64,000 nt of DNA from Hyphomonadaceae bacterium (lineage in GTDB: Bacteria > Pseudomonadota > Alphaproteobacteria > Caulobacterales > Hyphomonadaceae): positions 1 through 64,000 of the forward strand of contig JADKDU010000003.1 in the NCBI GenBank assembly GCA_016714495.1, written 5' to 3'. Shown here piece by piece: positions 19,015-30,660 of the stretch; the first letter of the stretch is position 1, and each line of letters opens with the position of its first letter. The notes below the pieces were generated by a model. It searched no databases. It was not told the DNA's origin and saw nothing but the letters and a program-made list of their open reading frames with translations. The translations under genes and the position numbers were made by a program.

Positions 19015-21840
<2,826 letters not shown>

Positions 21841-21975
21841 GAGACCGGCTAGCGGAACACCGCATGGCAGGCAGCGCGAACTTGTTCCGGGTCGTAACGC
21901 TTCGCGCTCCGTCCCTAGTTAGAGAGACCGGCTATCGGACGACTGTCGGCGCCGCCCGACGTGAGCCAAGGTGGG

Positions 21976-23040
21976 TTACTGTCCGCCCTTGACCGTTTTC
22001 ACCTTCGCGGACTTGGCGGCCGCCCGACGGTCTTTCTCGCGCGCGCCGGCGAGGATGCCGATCATGCCGTAATTGCCTTCATGGCAGGCGTACTCATAGA
22101 TCGCCTTCGACGGAGAGAAGGCGAGCTCCGCTCTCCACGGCCGCGTATAGAGCTCGGGGTCGTTGACGATGAACTCATAGAAGACATCCTTGTCGCTAGT
22201 GCGCGTGAAACGCTCGGTGACAACGCCCTTCGACGACAATGGGAAGCTGTGGTTCTCCGCCTGGAGCGGCTTCACGTTGATGGATTCCATCACGAACGTG
22301 TCGCCTTCCCACCAACCAACCGAGTCGCCGGTCCATGGTGCGAGCGTCGCCGGCTTGTGATGCTTGCGGGCTTCGTCCGCCGTCGCAAAGATCGGGACGA
22401 TGCGCGTGTCAGGGCCCATCTCCACCTGGATCACGAAGTGATCCGCCGTCTGGGTGAACTGGTAGTTGTTGTTGTAGCCGCCGGGCTGCATTCCCGGACC
22501 GGCTTTCGAGCCGAACATCACGCAGCGCTCGCCCAGGGTCGGCACTTCCGGACCGTCGTAATCGGCCTTGCCGGTCTCATAGACCTCGCGGCGCATCTTC
22601 CGTTTCTTCGCGTCCGCCTCCCGATCCTTGAGCGGCATCAGGCCATTGGGCGGATCGACGATGTTGGACGTGCGCCACTCGCCCTTCACGAAGGCGAGCT
22701 TGGTGCCCGGATCCCACCAGAAAGAGTCGTAGGCCTGAACGCCGAAATCGTCGCCTCCCTTGGGCGGGGCGCCCTTGGTCGGATCTGAGTAGGTGCTCTT
22801 GTAGCCTTCCTCCTTGATGCCACCCACGGTGAAGCGGGACGCGATTTTCTCTGCTTCCGCCTCGCTGACAACCAGCGCCTTGTTCTCAGGGGCGCGCTCC
22901 AGCGGAGTCAGCGATATGTTGGTCCACACGCCATTCAGATCCGGCTTGCCATCAGGCGCCCTCGGAACCTGCGCCAAGGCGGGCGCCGCCATGATTGCAA
23001 CAGCAAGCGCAGTCAATGCCGGTTTCAGCATCCTCATCAA
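21976..23040 (-). CDS. Secreted protein of the CHEGN family, paralogue 1
   Basis: A 354-residue exported protein with a clear signal peptide (ALTALAVAIMAAPALAQ). The mature part opens with DGKPDLNGVWTN, contains NGLMPLKDREADAKKRK, CVMFGSKAGPGMQPGGYNNN and WEGDTFVMESIN, and ends with YEYACHEGNYGMIGILAGAR. The same skeleton (Gly-x-Trp start, WEG/WDGDT...E middle, ACHEGN end) is shared by two other proteins in this window, at 55223-56194 and 58599-59525. The family is widespread in alphaproteobacteria and Acidobacteria and, to my knowledge, has no assigned function. It stands alone here. Confidence 0.85.
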   Translation of the reverse strand: MMRMLKPALTALAVAIMAAPALAQVPRAPDGKPDLNGVWTNISLTPLERAPENKALVVSEAEAEKIASRFTVGGIKEEGYKSTYSDPTKGAPPKGGDDFGVQAYDSFWWDPGTKLAFVKGEWRTSNIVDPPNGLMPLKDREADAKKRKMRREVYETGKADYDGPEVPTLGERCVMFGSKAGPGMQPGGYNNNYQFTQTADHFVIQVEMGPDTRIVPIFATADEARKHHKPATLAPWTGDSVGWWEGDTFVMESINVKPLQAENHSFPLSSKGVVTERFTRTSDKDVFYEFIVNDPELYTRPWRAELAFSPSKAIYEYACHEGNYGMIGILAGAREKDRRAAAKSAKVKTVKGGQ

Positions 23041-23264
23041 TCTCTCTCCCCTGGGCCGGCCCCTTTATGATAACGGAGCGCTCATACTTTTGTTACTCTA
23101 GCGCGGAGTCCGAGGCCCATAAAAGCTTCTCCGTCTTTGCTTGTGATAACTTTTTTCACCCGCCAAACATTCGCGTCCGTAACCTCCGAATGAGGTCACG
23201 GACTAACGTTTGGGGAAACCCCATGGCGCGGATGAATTGATCAGACCGACAGGCTGATAAACGC

Positions 23265-23648
23265 CTACTGTCCGCCCAGAGCTGTCAAGTTAGCCAAATA
23301 GAGGTCATTTTCAGGTTCGCGTGGCAGTGTCGCGAGACCGAAATCCGAAACGAAAACAGGCGCAGCTAACCGGTCGCTGAATTCACTTGACGAGTATTCG
23401 TGCTTAACCTGACAGCGCCGCTCGACCAGGTGCGGTTGGTCCGGCAGGACGACGCCCGGCGCGCCGGGCGAGAGCATCTGGGTCTTCCCGGTTTCAGTGA
23501 TGGTCAGCTTCAGTTCCCCGTCTAGCACACGGATGACGCCCCAGACGCCCTGCTTCGTGCGGTGCTCGCGACGCAGTGCAGCCGGAAGGGTGTGTTCGTC
23601 GAAAACGGGAGTGGAGCGATAGGGTGATGGCGCTGGACCGTCTCTCAT
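23265..23648 (-). CDS. DUF1971 protein truncated by a MITE
   Basis: The N-terminal ~75 residues form a small cupin-like DUF1971 domain (PYRSTPVFDEHTLPAALRRE, TKQGVWGVIRVLDGEL, VVLPDQPHLVE). After LVERR the frame is translated from the 136-base MITE (23281-23416), which replaces the usual C-terminal beta strands and supplies a new stop. DUF1971 proteins are commonly linked to truncated globins and nitrosative stress. It starts 4 bases after the globin stop in the nsrR operon. Residues normally following PHxVE are missing, so activity is doubtful. Confidence 0.8.
   Translation of the reverse strand: MRDGPAPSPYRSTPVFDEHTLPAALRREHRTKQGVWGVIRVLDGELKLTITETGKTQMLSPGAPGVVLPDQPHLVERRCQVKHEYSSSEFSDRLAAPVFVSDFGLATLPREPENDLYLANLTALGGQ
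23281..23416. mobile_element. 135-bp MITE, copy A
   Basis: The left end is GCTGTCAAGTTA and the right end TAACCTGACAGC, giving imperfect terminal inverted repeats. Internal conserved words are GAGGTCATTTTCAGG near the left and CTTGACGAGTATTCGTGC near the right. The same layout and length recur at 28994-29125, 39348-39482 and 55068-55202. This copy lies inside the 3' part of the DUF1971 gene. Confidence 0.8.
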
Positions 23649-23652
23649 CTCA

Positions 23653-24102
23653 TCATACTTCTCGCTTTATCGGCAAACCCGGAAAGCCGAACATGGCGAG
23701 TTGCAGGCTTTCGGCGATCCGATTGGCGCGCTCCATGAAATAGTCTACGGCCTCTGGGGTGGGAGCCGTTTCATGCAGTGTCTTGCGGAACAGCGCCAAC
23801 CAGATCTGGAAATGCGGCTGTTCGACCCGCGTCAACGCCTTGTGGGCCGGAACTGGTTGGCCCGAATACGTGCCCGCGTTGAGCGTGACCGACGCCCAGA
23901 AGCGCTTCATCCTGGGCAGATGATAAACCCAACGGTCGCCAATCACTTCTTCGAAGATGGGGCCAAGCGTATCCTCGGCGCGGATACGTCTGTAGAATTC
24001 GTCTACCAACAGCGATATGTACGCTTCGTCGATGCCGATGGCGCTGGCACGGCGCTGGATTTCGGCGCGGCGTGCATGCGCCGCAACGACAGGACAGGCC
24101 AT
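23653..24102 (-). CDS. Group III truncated haemoglobin
   Basis: A 149-residue globin. Group III features are visible: FYRRIRAEDTLGPIFEEVI, the HLPRMKRFWASVTLNAGTYS segment, and the proximal histidine in QPHFQIWLALF (around residue 97). Group III globins bind O2 and NO, and some protect against nitrosative stress. Its ATG overlaps the nsrR stop by one base (TAATG), and DUF1971 follows 4 bases later, so the three are one transcript. The pairing with NsrR points to NO detoxification or sensing. Confidence 0.9.
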   Translation of the reverse strand: MACPVVAAHARRAEIQRRASAIGIDEAYISLLVDEFYRRIRAEDTLGPIFEEVIGDRWVYHLPRMKRFWASVTLNAGTYSGQPVPAHKALTRVEQPHFQIWLALFRKTLHETAPTPEAVDYFMERANRIAESLQLAMFGFPGLPIKREV

Positions 24103-24539
24103 TAGGCGGCCTCGTTGTTTAGCAGCGCACGAAGCTTTGGATTCGCGACCAGGTCTGCGAGCGTGTAGCGGTCGAGCACGCTCAGAAATGCACCCAGAGC
24201 TTCATGCATCACACCCTTCAGCCTGCATGCACTCGAAATCATGCAGCCGCCGGGCTCTGCGGCGAAACACTCGACGATGTGGATGTCACCCTCCATCCGC
24301 CGGACGACGTGGCCGATTCCGATATTTGCCGGACTGCCGACTAGACGGAGCCCTCCGGAGCGTCCGCGCACCGTCTGGATCAGCCCCTCCCTTCCCAGCA
24401 AGTAGGCGACCTTCATGAGGTGGTTGTGAGAGATCCTGAATCGGTCGGCCACCTCGGCGATGGTAACCAGGCGGGTTGGGGTAGACGCGAGATGCATCAG
24501 CATCCTCAACGCGTAGTCCGACTGGAGGTTAAGTCGCAT
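24102..24539 (-). CDS. nsrR: Rrf2-family NO-responsive repressor
   Basis: A 145-residue Rrf2 protein with an N-terminal winged helix (RLNLQSDYALRMLMHLAS, VADRFRISHNHLMKVAYLL) and three cysteines in CFAAEPGGCMISSACRLK, the iron-sulphur ligand pattern of NsrR and IscR. The RxSGGLRL wing and the globin operon downstream favour NsrR. NO would damage the cluster and relieve repression. An inverted repeat just upstream of its start (24550-24576) is a plausible operator for both this operon and the divergent small gene. Confidence 0.88.
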   Translation of the reverse strand: MRLNLQSDYALRMLMHLASTPTRLVTIAEVADRFRISHNHLMKVAYLLGREGLIQTVRGRSGGLRLVGSPANIGIGHVVRRMEGDIHIVECFAAEPGGCMISSACRLKGVMHEALGAFLSVLDRYTLADLVANPKLRALLNNEAA

Positions 24540-24549
24540 CGTCGCTCCT

Positions 24550-24576
24550 AAAGCAGTATTTTATTTATTGCTTTAT
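24550..24576. promoter_or_regulatory. Candidate NsrR operator (palindrome)
   Basis: AT-rich inverted repeat with arms TAAAGCAGTAT (24550-24560) and TTATTGCTTTA (24566-24576), matching at 9 of 11 positions. It lies 11 bases upstream of the nsrR start and in front of the divergent small membrane protein gene. Rrf2 regulators bind AT-rich palindromes of this size. Confidence 0.6.
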
Positions 24577-24644
24577 TTGTAGACGCATGCAAGGGTCGGG
24601 GTGGCGATAAGTTGCGCCTTGCGACCATGAATGAGGAGCTGTCG

Positions 24645-24800
24645 ATGTATCGGCTATTGATGCGACCTTCGAATGCAGTTTGCGACATCATGGGGATCCG
24701 GAATGAGAACGAGCGGGGCATGGTTCGGATGCTCGTCAACATGCTACTGCTCACTGTGTTTTTCGTATTCCTCTTCGTCGCTGGCATCGGCAGCTTCTAG
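24645..24800 (+). CDS. Small membrane protein divergent from nsrR
   Basis: A 51-residue protein from ATG 24645, chosen because AGGAG lies 8 bases upstream; in-frame starts at 24612 and 24627 lack such a site. The N-terminal half is polar (GIRNENERGM) and the C-terminal half is one strong membrane helix (MLVNMLLLTVFFVFLFVAGI). No family is recognised. It shares the intergenic region and palindrome with nsrR, so it may belong to the NO response. Confidence 0.5.
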   Translation: MYRLLMRPSNAVCDIMGIRNENERGMVRMLVNMLLLTVFFVFLFVAGIGSF

Positions 24801-24904
24801 GCCCACCTGGACTTGTAAGAACGTATTTGCCGCCGCTGCTCTGACCCCGCGCTGCGTTCAAATTCGACGAAGGCGAACTTTGAAAGGCATCTCGGCTGCC
24901 TATG

Positions 24905-25080
24905 GCCGCCTGAGACGGGTCAGCGGAAGGCAGCTTGGCAGGCAGGCACCCAAAACTTGTTCCTGGCGGTCCACTTCGTAACCGCTGCCCTCAGTCGCGA
25001 GACCGACTGGCGGACCATCGCATGTCGCTCAGGCCGCCAAACTCATCTCCGCAAGTCTGGCATGAGAGCACGGTCAAATT
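24905..25080. repeat. Dispersed ~86-bp repeat family, locus 4
   Basis: Two units begin near 24912 (GAGACGGGTCAGCGGAAGGC) and 24999 (GAGACCGACTGGCGGACCAT), about 87 bases apart, with the linker words GGCAGGCAGGCACCCAAAAC, CTGGCGGTCC and GCTGCCCTCAGTC. It fills the gap between the small membrane protein and the hybrid kinase. Confidence 0.6.
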
Positions 25081-25118
25081 AGCTGACCACGGTTCTGCTG
25101 GGCTGCCCTAGTGCAGCC

Positions 25119-27941
25119 TCAGTGGACGACAGTCTCAGCCTGATCCAGACACATCGACAACGCGCCGAGCTGCTTGCGGGACGCGCCATCGTCGGCGTTC
25201 TCAGACGCCTCCTGGAGAGCAGCGCAGATGTCAGTAATCCCCTGGAAGCCGTAGGCGCCGCCGGAGCCTCGCATACTGTGGCCCAGCCGCGTGACGGTGG
25301 CGAAGTCTGCCCGGTCCAATGCGTCCAGAATTGTGACGACGTTCAACCGGCAATTCTGCAAGTAGGCCGGGACCATCCTGGCGAGTTTTTGACTTAGTCG
25401 CGCGGAAGCCTCGCTCCTCTCGTTGCTCTCAAGCCTGGAGGCCAACGACCCGACGGATTGCTCCCTAATCGCCAGCAACAGTACATCCTGCTTGATCGGC
25501 TTGGTCAGAAATGCTGTGCATCCCGCAGCCATGCAGGTTTCCCGGTCTCCCTTCAGAGCAGAAGCGGTCAATGCAATGATAGGTGTCGACGTCCGTTCAT
25601 TCGCCCGTTCCCACGCACGAATTGCCCGAGTTGCCGTCAACCCATCCATTACTGGCATCTGACGGTCCATCAGCACAAGATCGTAGTTGCCTGCGATGAA
25701 CATCTCGCAGGCGATTGCGCCGTTCTCGGCGACGTCAATCAGGTAAGGCGTGTCTTCCAGATAGGCCATCGCGAGTGTGCAGTTGTCGGGTGAGTCCTCG
25801 ACAAGGAGTATGCGCAGCGCCTGCAGGGGTTGGTCGGGATCGGCGCCAATGAGAACCGCCGCTCGCCGGTCCGCTCCGAGCCAGATTTCGAATGGAGCCG
25901 TGAAGGCGAAAACGCTTCCCTGGGAAACTTCACTTTCGACGCTGATGCTGCCGCCCATCAGTTCAACTAGACGCTTTGAGATGGTCAGCCCGAGGCCTGA
26001 GCCTCCGAACCTGCGCGTCGTCGATGAGTCTGCCTGAGTGAACCGCTCGAAAACGCGAGACAACTTCTCGCGCGGAATGCCAATCCCCGTGTCCGATACG
26101 GTGAATCGCAACGCAGTTGGCATGTTGGAATTTGCATCCGCCGACACGCGTAGCGACACACTGCCGGATTCGGTGAACTTGATGGCGTTGCCAAGCAAGT
26201 TCAGCAGGACTTGCCGCAGTCGCGTGGGGTCGCCGACGAGGTTGGTGCTGACGTCGGGGGCGATCTCACAGGACAGTATCAGACCCTTCTCACGGGCTCG
26301 AGCGGCAACCATCTCCGTCACGATTTCGAGGTGTTCGATCAAGGAGAAGCCGGTCCGTTCCAGCTCAAGTTGCGAGGCTTCGACCTTCGACAGGTCAAGA
26401 ATGTCGTTGATGAGATTGAGCAGATTATCGCCGGCGCGCCGAAAGATTCGCACGTACTTGTCCTGCTCGGCGGACAGTTCGGTCTTGGCCAGCAGATCTG
26501 CGATGCCCATGATCGCGTTCATGGGCGTCCGGATTTCATGGCTCATGCTCGCCAGGAAGTCTGACTTGGTCCGGCTCGCGCTCTCGGCTGCCGCCTTGGC
26601 CTGCTTCAGTTCGATTTCGACCTTCTTGCGCTCCGTCACGTCGCGCGCGGCGGCGAAGACGCCCTGCAATGTGCGGTCGCGGTCGTAGAACGTGGTCGCG
26701 TTGTAGGAGACGACTGTCTGTTTCCCGTCACGTGCGTGGGCCGTGAGTTCGAAGTCGGCGATCTTCTTTTCGCTCAACACCAGTTTGATCGCAGCTTCCG
26801 CTCGCTCCGGATCGGTAAAGAATTTCTTGAACGGCGCGCCGATCAACTCGTCACGCGAGCAGTCGGTCAATGCCTCCATCTGCTTGTTGACGTCGGTGAT
26901 GATTCCGGAGGGATCGGTCGTCATGAGTGCGTCGATGTTGGATTCGATCAGCGAGCGCGTGTAGAATTGCTGGTCGCGCAGACGCTGGTCCAGCTTCTTC
27001 TGTTCTTCTTCAACCTGCTTTCGAGCGGTGTTGTCGGTGCCGATCAGAAGATAGCCGATGACGGTTCCCTGGGCGTCGCGCAGTGCGGTGACGGACACCA
27101 CGGCAGGGAACCGGCTGCCATCCTTGCGGATATAGGTCAGCTCGTAGATGTCCTCGATGCCGCGCGAAGCCTTGAACACAAGCGCCTCGAAGCCAGGTGT
27201 GATTGACGTGGCAAGTTCCACGCTCAGGGTCTTGGCGCGCGTAACCAGCTCCCGCGGGTCGGAAATGTCTGCTGGCGTGATTTTGTTCATCACCTCGACA
27301 GCGTCGTAGCCGAGCATGCGCTCGGCGCCGACGTTGAAGATTTGAATGACGCCTTTGGCGTCCGTGGCGATGCTGGAGAAGTTGGCGCTGTTGAAAATCG
27401 CGCTCTGCAGCGCCCCCGCCTTGAGCAAAGCCTCTTCGGCCTGCTTGCGGGCGGTGTTGTCGGTGCCGATCAGCAGATAGCCGATGATCGCTGCCTGTTC
27501 GTCGCGCAGGGCGGTGACAGAAACCACGGCGGGAAAACGGCTGCCATCCTTGCGGATGTAGGTAAGCTCGTAGATGTCCTCTATCCCGCGCGAGGCCTTG
27601 AACACGAGCGCTTCGAAGCCCGGCGTGATCGGAGTGGCGAGTTCGGCGCTGAGGGTCTGGGCGCGCGTGATCAGTTCCTGGGGATCGGAGATGTCGGCTG
27701 GCGTAATCTTGTTCATCACCTCCGCAGCCGTGTAGCCCAGCATCCGCTCGGCGCCGACGTTGAAAATTTGAATGACGCCTTTTGCGTCGGTCGCAATGCT
27801 GGAGAAGTTTGCGCTGTTAAAGATCGCGTTCTGAAGGGCTCCAGCTTTGAGAAGCGCCTCTTCCGCCTGCCTTCGGACGCTACTGTCGGAGCCTATCGAA
27901 GTGCTAGTCCGGGCGATCGTTTCATCGTTTCCATTGCTCAT
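25119..27941 (-). CDS. Hybrid sensor histidine kinase, PAS-PAS-PAS-HisKA-HATPase-REC-HPt
   Basis: A 940-residue soluble multidomain kinase. Two nearly identical PAS/PAC domains occupy about residues 30-165 and 170-305; both read IFNSANFSSIATDAKGVIQI. A third, different PAS follows (~320-445). Then come the HisKA box (FLASMSHEIRTPMNAIMG), ATPase motifs (NLLGNAIKF, DTGIGIP, FGGSGLGLTI), a receiver (LLVEDSPDN, DLVLMDRQMPVMDG, TKPI) and a C-terminal HPt domain with phospho-His in LGHSMRGSGGAYGF. It has no membrane helix. The domains form a complete phosphorelay; the small receiver protein encoded 65 bases upstream is a natural partner. Confidence 0.92.
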   Translation of the reverse strand: MSNGNDETIARTSTSIGSDSSVRRQAEEALLKAGALQNAIFNSANFSSIATDAKGVIQIFNVGAERMLGYTAAEVMNKITPADISDPQELITRAQTLSAELATPITPGFEALVFKASRGIEDIYELTYIRKDGSRFPAVVSVTALRDEQAAIIGYLLIGTDNTARKQAEEALLKAGALQSAIFNSANFSSIATDAKGVIQIFNVGAERMLGYDAVEVMNKITPADISDPRELVTRAKTLSVELATSITPGFEALVFKASRGIEDIYELTYIRKDGSRFPAVVSVTALRDAQGTVIGYLLIGTDNTARKQVEEEQKKLDQRLRDQQFYTRSLIESNIDALMTTDPSGIITDVNKQMEALTDCSRDELIGAPFKKFFTDPERAEAAIKLVLSEKKIADFELTAHARDGKQTVVSYNATTFYDRDRTLQGVFAAARDVTERKKVEIELKQAKAAAESASRTKSDFLASMSHEIRTPMNAIMGIADLLAKTELSAEQDKYVRIFRRAGDNLLNLINDILDLSKVEASQLELERTGFSLIEHLEIVTEMVAARAREKGLILSCEIAPDVSTNLVGDPTRLRQVLLNLLGNAIKFTESGSVSLRVSADANSNMPTALRFTVSDTGIGIPREKLSRVFERFTQADSSTTRRFGGSGLGLTISKRLVELMGGSISVESEVSQGSVFAFTAPFEIWLGADRRAAVLIGADPDQPLQALRILLVEDSPDNCTLAMAYLEDTPYLIDVAENGAIACEMFIAGNYDLVLMDRQMPVMDGLTATRAIRAWERANERTSTPIIALTASALKGDRETCMAAGCTAFLTKPIKQDVLLLAIREQSVGSLASRLESNERSEASARLSQKLARMVPAYLQNCRLNVVTILDALDRADFATVTRLGHSMRGSGGAYGFQGITDICAALQEASENADDGASRKQLGALSMCLDQAETVVH

Positions 27942-28006
27942 GATGCTGTCCCGGGGACGCGTACTGGCTCGTGATTGAGCTATCGACTCCGCAACGATGA
28001 GACGAG

Positions 28007-28372
28007 TCAGGCTTCGAGAAGAGCCGCAACACCGGTCTGGAGTTGGTCTGGCGTATAGGGTTTGCTCAGGAAATGCGCGCCTGAAACAAAAAGAGATTTC
28101 AGCTCTTCGGTGGCGCTATTGCCGGTGGTGTAGAGCACGCGCAGCTTTGGATGCAGGACTATCGCCTCGCGAGCCAGGTCGCAGCCGCCGAGCGTTGCCT
28201 CCCTCAGGTTGATGTCCGTGAACAGCGCATCAATCGCCTTCCCGGATCTGACATGCACAAGCGCGTCCTCAATGCTGTCGGCGAACAGGGTGTCGTGCCC
28301 CCAGGCATCGATGCATATTCCCGCCAGTTCACGAGTGAACGGCTCGTCTTCCACGATCAGGATCACGGCCAT
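28007..28372 (-). CDS. Single-domain response regulator (CheY-like)
   Basis: A 121-residue receiver from ATG 28372. Visible features are the acidic pocket (LIVEDEPFTREL), the phospho-acceptor Asp (ALFTDINL), the Thr/Ser position (LYTTGNSA) and the lysine in FLSKPYTPDQL. It has no output domain. It is the first gene of a two-gene minus-strand set with the hybrid kinase and probably accepts or buffers phosphate from it. The SKPY motif is typical of alphaproteobacterial FATGUY-like receivers, but the full FATGUY signature is not clear here. Confidence 0.87.
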   Translation of the reverse strand: MAVILIVEDEPFTRELAGICIDAWGHDTLFADSIEDALVHVRSGKAIDALFTDINLREATLGGCDLAREAIVLHPKLRVLYTTGNSATEELKSLFVSGAHFLSKPYTPDQLQTGVAALLEA

Positions 28373-28605
28373 CTGATTTCCCCGCCTACGCTGCCACACT
28401 GGTCCGAAGCAACCCCGAGGCCGGCAAGGCCGCTGCTACTTTCGTCAAGACCAACAGAACAAACACGTTGATCGCCAACTGGTTCCGATCCGTCATCTGA
28501 TTTTTGAAAGCCGACGTGTCGAGTGGCCGATGTGTGCGCTAGCGCACCAAGATCGCACGGCGGTTCGGCAAATCTGCCGGCGAATGTGGGACGGCGTGTT
28601 TGTCG

Positions 28606-28993
28606 GATATCGCCTCGCAGATCGCCTCGGCGTGGGCGGCGTCATTCTTCTGGCGGCGGACATAGGCCTTTACATAGCTCGGCGGCATCAGCCGCACGTC
28701 GTGACCAAGCGCGCCGATCTCCCGCGCCCAGAAGTGCGCCGTCGCGCACGCTTCCATGCCCACCAGGCACGGTGGCAGACCTTCGAAGAACTTCAGCACC
28801 TCGGCGCGGCGAAGCTTCTTCCTGACGGCGACTGCGCCCCCCTGCGTCAACGCCGTGAATTTGGAATGCGGACTTGGCAAGATCGATACCAATTGTGATA
28901 ATCTTGATGGTGGACGGCTCCTGCTGTGGCGGTTGCTTCAACAACGACCACTCTATGGCGTATCGACGCCGGACACAGGGGCCATCCACCCCA
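28606..28993 (-). mobile_element. Truncated IS110 copy
   Basis: The minus strand repeats the first third of the IS110 transposase at 17277 almost word for word (IITIGIDLAKSAFQIHGVDA, LPPCLVGMEACATAHFWARE, AYVRRQKNDAAHAEAICEA), with one frameshift near 28850. Similarity stops near 28606, where unrelated sequence begins. The outer end (CCACCCCA at 28986-28993) abuts a MITE end. The copy cannot make transposase. Confidence 0.85.
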
Positions 28994-29125
28994 TCAAGTT
29001 GACCAAGTAGAGCCGATTTATTTGACGTTCGTCGTACAGCCGGGACTCGAAAAGCGATGAAGGATCAGGGCCGGAAGTGCTGACGAAAATTCGACTTGAC
29101 GACTATTCGCGCTCAACCTGACTGC
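28994..29125. mobile_element. 135-bp MITE, copy B, left tip cut by IS110
   Basis: Starts TCAAGTTGACCAAGTAGAG directly against the IS110 end and finishes CTTGACGACTATTCGCGC then CAACCTGACTGC. Relative to other copies only the first four bases (GCTG) are missing, where IS110 inserted. It lies about 100 bases before the redoxin gene and may influence its promoter. Confidence 0.75.
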
Positions 29126-29228
29126 CCCCCCGGCGGCGCGCGAGTCTCGCGCTGTAACCATTTGGCCTCCCGCGCGAATACAGGACGAAACGCCTTATCA
29201 GTCTTTTGGACCGGGAAAGATCAGCGCC

Positions 29229-29813
29229 ATGAAACGTATTCGTATACTCTTGATGGGCTTCGCACTCGGGACGTCCGCTTTGGCCGCAGCGGCTTCCAGC
29301 GCGCTCGCTCAGGTCCCTGCAAGCATGGAGCTTGGCCCCAAGGTTGGCGCCAAGGCTCCGGCGTTCTCGCTCATTTCAAGCTCGGGCGAGACCGGGACAT
29401 TTGAAACTCTCAAGGGACGGCGCGGGCTCGTCCTAGTTTTCGTCCGCTCCGCCGACTGGTGCCCGTTCTGCAAGGTTCAGTTGCAGGACCTCAATTCAGT
29501 GGCGATGGACCTTGCGGCCCTCGGATGGCCAATGGTCGCGGTGTCTTATGATTCGACGGAAACGCTTCAGCGCTTTTCGACCGCAAACAAGCTCGACTAT
29601 CATCTCCTCTCCGATCCGGGCTCCAGAGCCATTGATGCGTTTGGAATCCGCAATGAGAGCGTCAAGGGCAGCGCCCGTTTCGACGGCATTCCACATCCAC
29701 TCATTATCTTCATTGGCGCGGACGGGACGGTAAAGGCCAAACTATACGAACATCGCTATCAGGACCGTCCCCCCAGCGGACTTGTTCTCGAGACAGCCAA
29801 GGGTCTCGGCTAA
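29229..29813 (+). CDS. Exported redoxin / AhpC-TSA family protein
   Basis: A 194-residue thioredoxin-fold protein with a signal peptide (MGFALGTSALAAAASSALAQ). The mature domain has GAKAPAFSLISSSGETG, the active-site SADWCPFCKVQL with a CxxC pair, and FIGADGTVKAKLYEHRYQDR near the end. The family reduces peroxides or disulphides, here in the periplasm. The CPFC active site suggests thiol-disulphide exchange or peroxiredoxin-like activity; which cannot be told. It is monocistronic, with a MITE just upstream. Confidence 0.85.
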   Translation: MKRIRILLMGFALGTSALAAAASSALAQVPASMELGPKVGAKAPAFSLISSSGETGTFETLKGRRGLVLVFVRSADWCPFCKVQLQDLNSVAMDLAALGWPMVAVSYDSTETLQRFSTANKLDYHLLSDPGSRAIDAFGIRNESVKGSARFDGIPHPLIIFIGADGTVKAKLYEHRYQDRPPSGLVLETAKGLG

Positions 29814-29866
29814 CCTGCCCGACCCCAAATAGCAGATCGCGTGACGGCCGATCGAGTACGGTGATC

Positions 29867-30660
29867 CATGGCTCACAAACACACGACGGCTTTCGTGTTT
29901 GCTGGAGGGGGCCGCCTTGGAACAATCCAGGTCGGTGCGCTCAGATAGCTCGTTCTCGCAGGCGGACAGCCAGATTTCATCGTGGGCGCCTCGGTCGAAC
30001 CTTGAATGCTTGCTTCTTTTCGGGTCGACTAGATTCCGAAGGCGTAGCAGCTATCGAGAGCATCTGGCGTTCGCTCCGACGGAGTGATGTTTTCCGGTCG
30101 CCTTTGGCGGCGCCATGGCATTGGATGCGGGCAGCCTGCTTGTGCCATTTCAGCTGCGGATGCTTGTCGAAAAGCACCTGACAATTCGCAATCTTGAGGA
30201 CGCGAAGGTCCCCGTTCACGTCGTGGTCACCAACCAAACGGGCGCGCACGTATGCCTGTCACGCGGTGACGCCGCGGAGGCTGTTCTAGCAAGCGCTGCA
30301 ATCTCAGTAGCCTTTCCACCTGAGCGCATAGGTAACGATCATCTGATGGACGGCGCGATTGGCGGCACACCACCATCCTCATCGCCGCCGAAATGAGTGC
30401 GACGCGCATTTTTGTTTTGCAGACCGGCTTCGCCTGCTCGGTCGACACCCCCCAAAGAGCGATCGCGCGGGGTCTGCATGCCATCACGTTGCTGATAGCG
30501 AGCCAGATGGTGCGATCTCGGGCTACTTGAAGGCAAAGTGGAAGTATACGTCGCGCCCCATTTATGCCCACTCGACCTGTCGCCGATTGATTTCAAGCAC
30601 GCGGCGGTGCTCATCGATCGCTCTGCGTCGGCAGCGCGTAATTGGGCTGCAGGCAGGCGG
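29867..30660 (+). pseudogene. Patatin-like phospholipase, decayed
   Basis: ATG 29867 opens with TTAFVFAGGGRLGTIQVGAL, the oxyanion-hole motif of patatins, then hits TAG. The next segment reads LVLAGGQPDFIVGASV, where the catalytic GxSxG serine is lost (GASV). Later frames give SGRLDSEGVAAIESIWRSLR, GSLLVPFQLRMLVEKHLTIR, AVLASAAISVAFPPERIG and LMDGAIGG, in patatin order, but in at least four frames with stops. The end is placed near 30660, after a DFKHAAVLIDRS segment. With this many breaks it is more likely a true pseudogene than an intact gene with errors. Confidence 0.7.

Noticed and set aside
21961..22788. A 275-residue plus-strand frame
   Set aside because: It is antisense to CHEGN paralogue 1, which has a signal peptide and family motifs.
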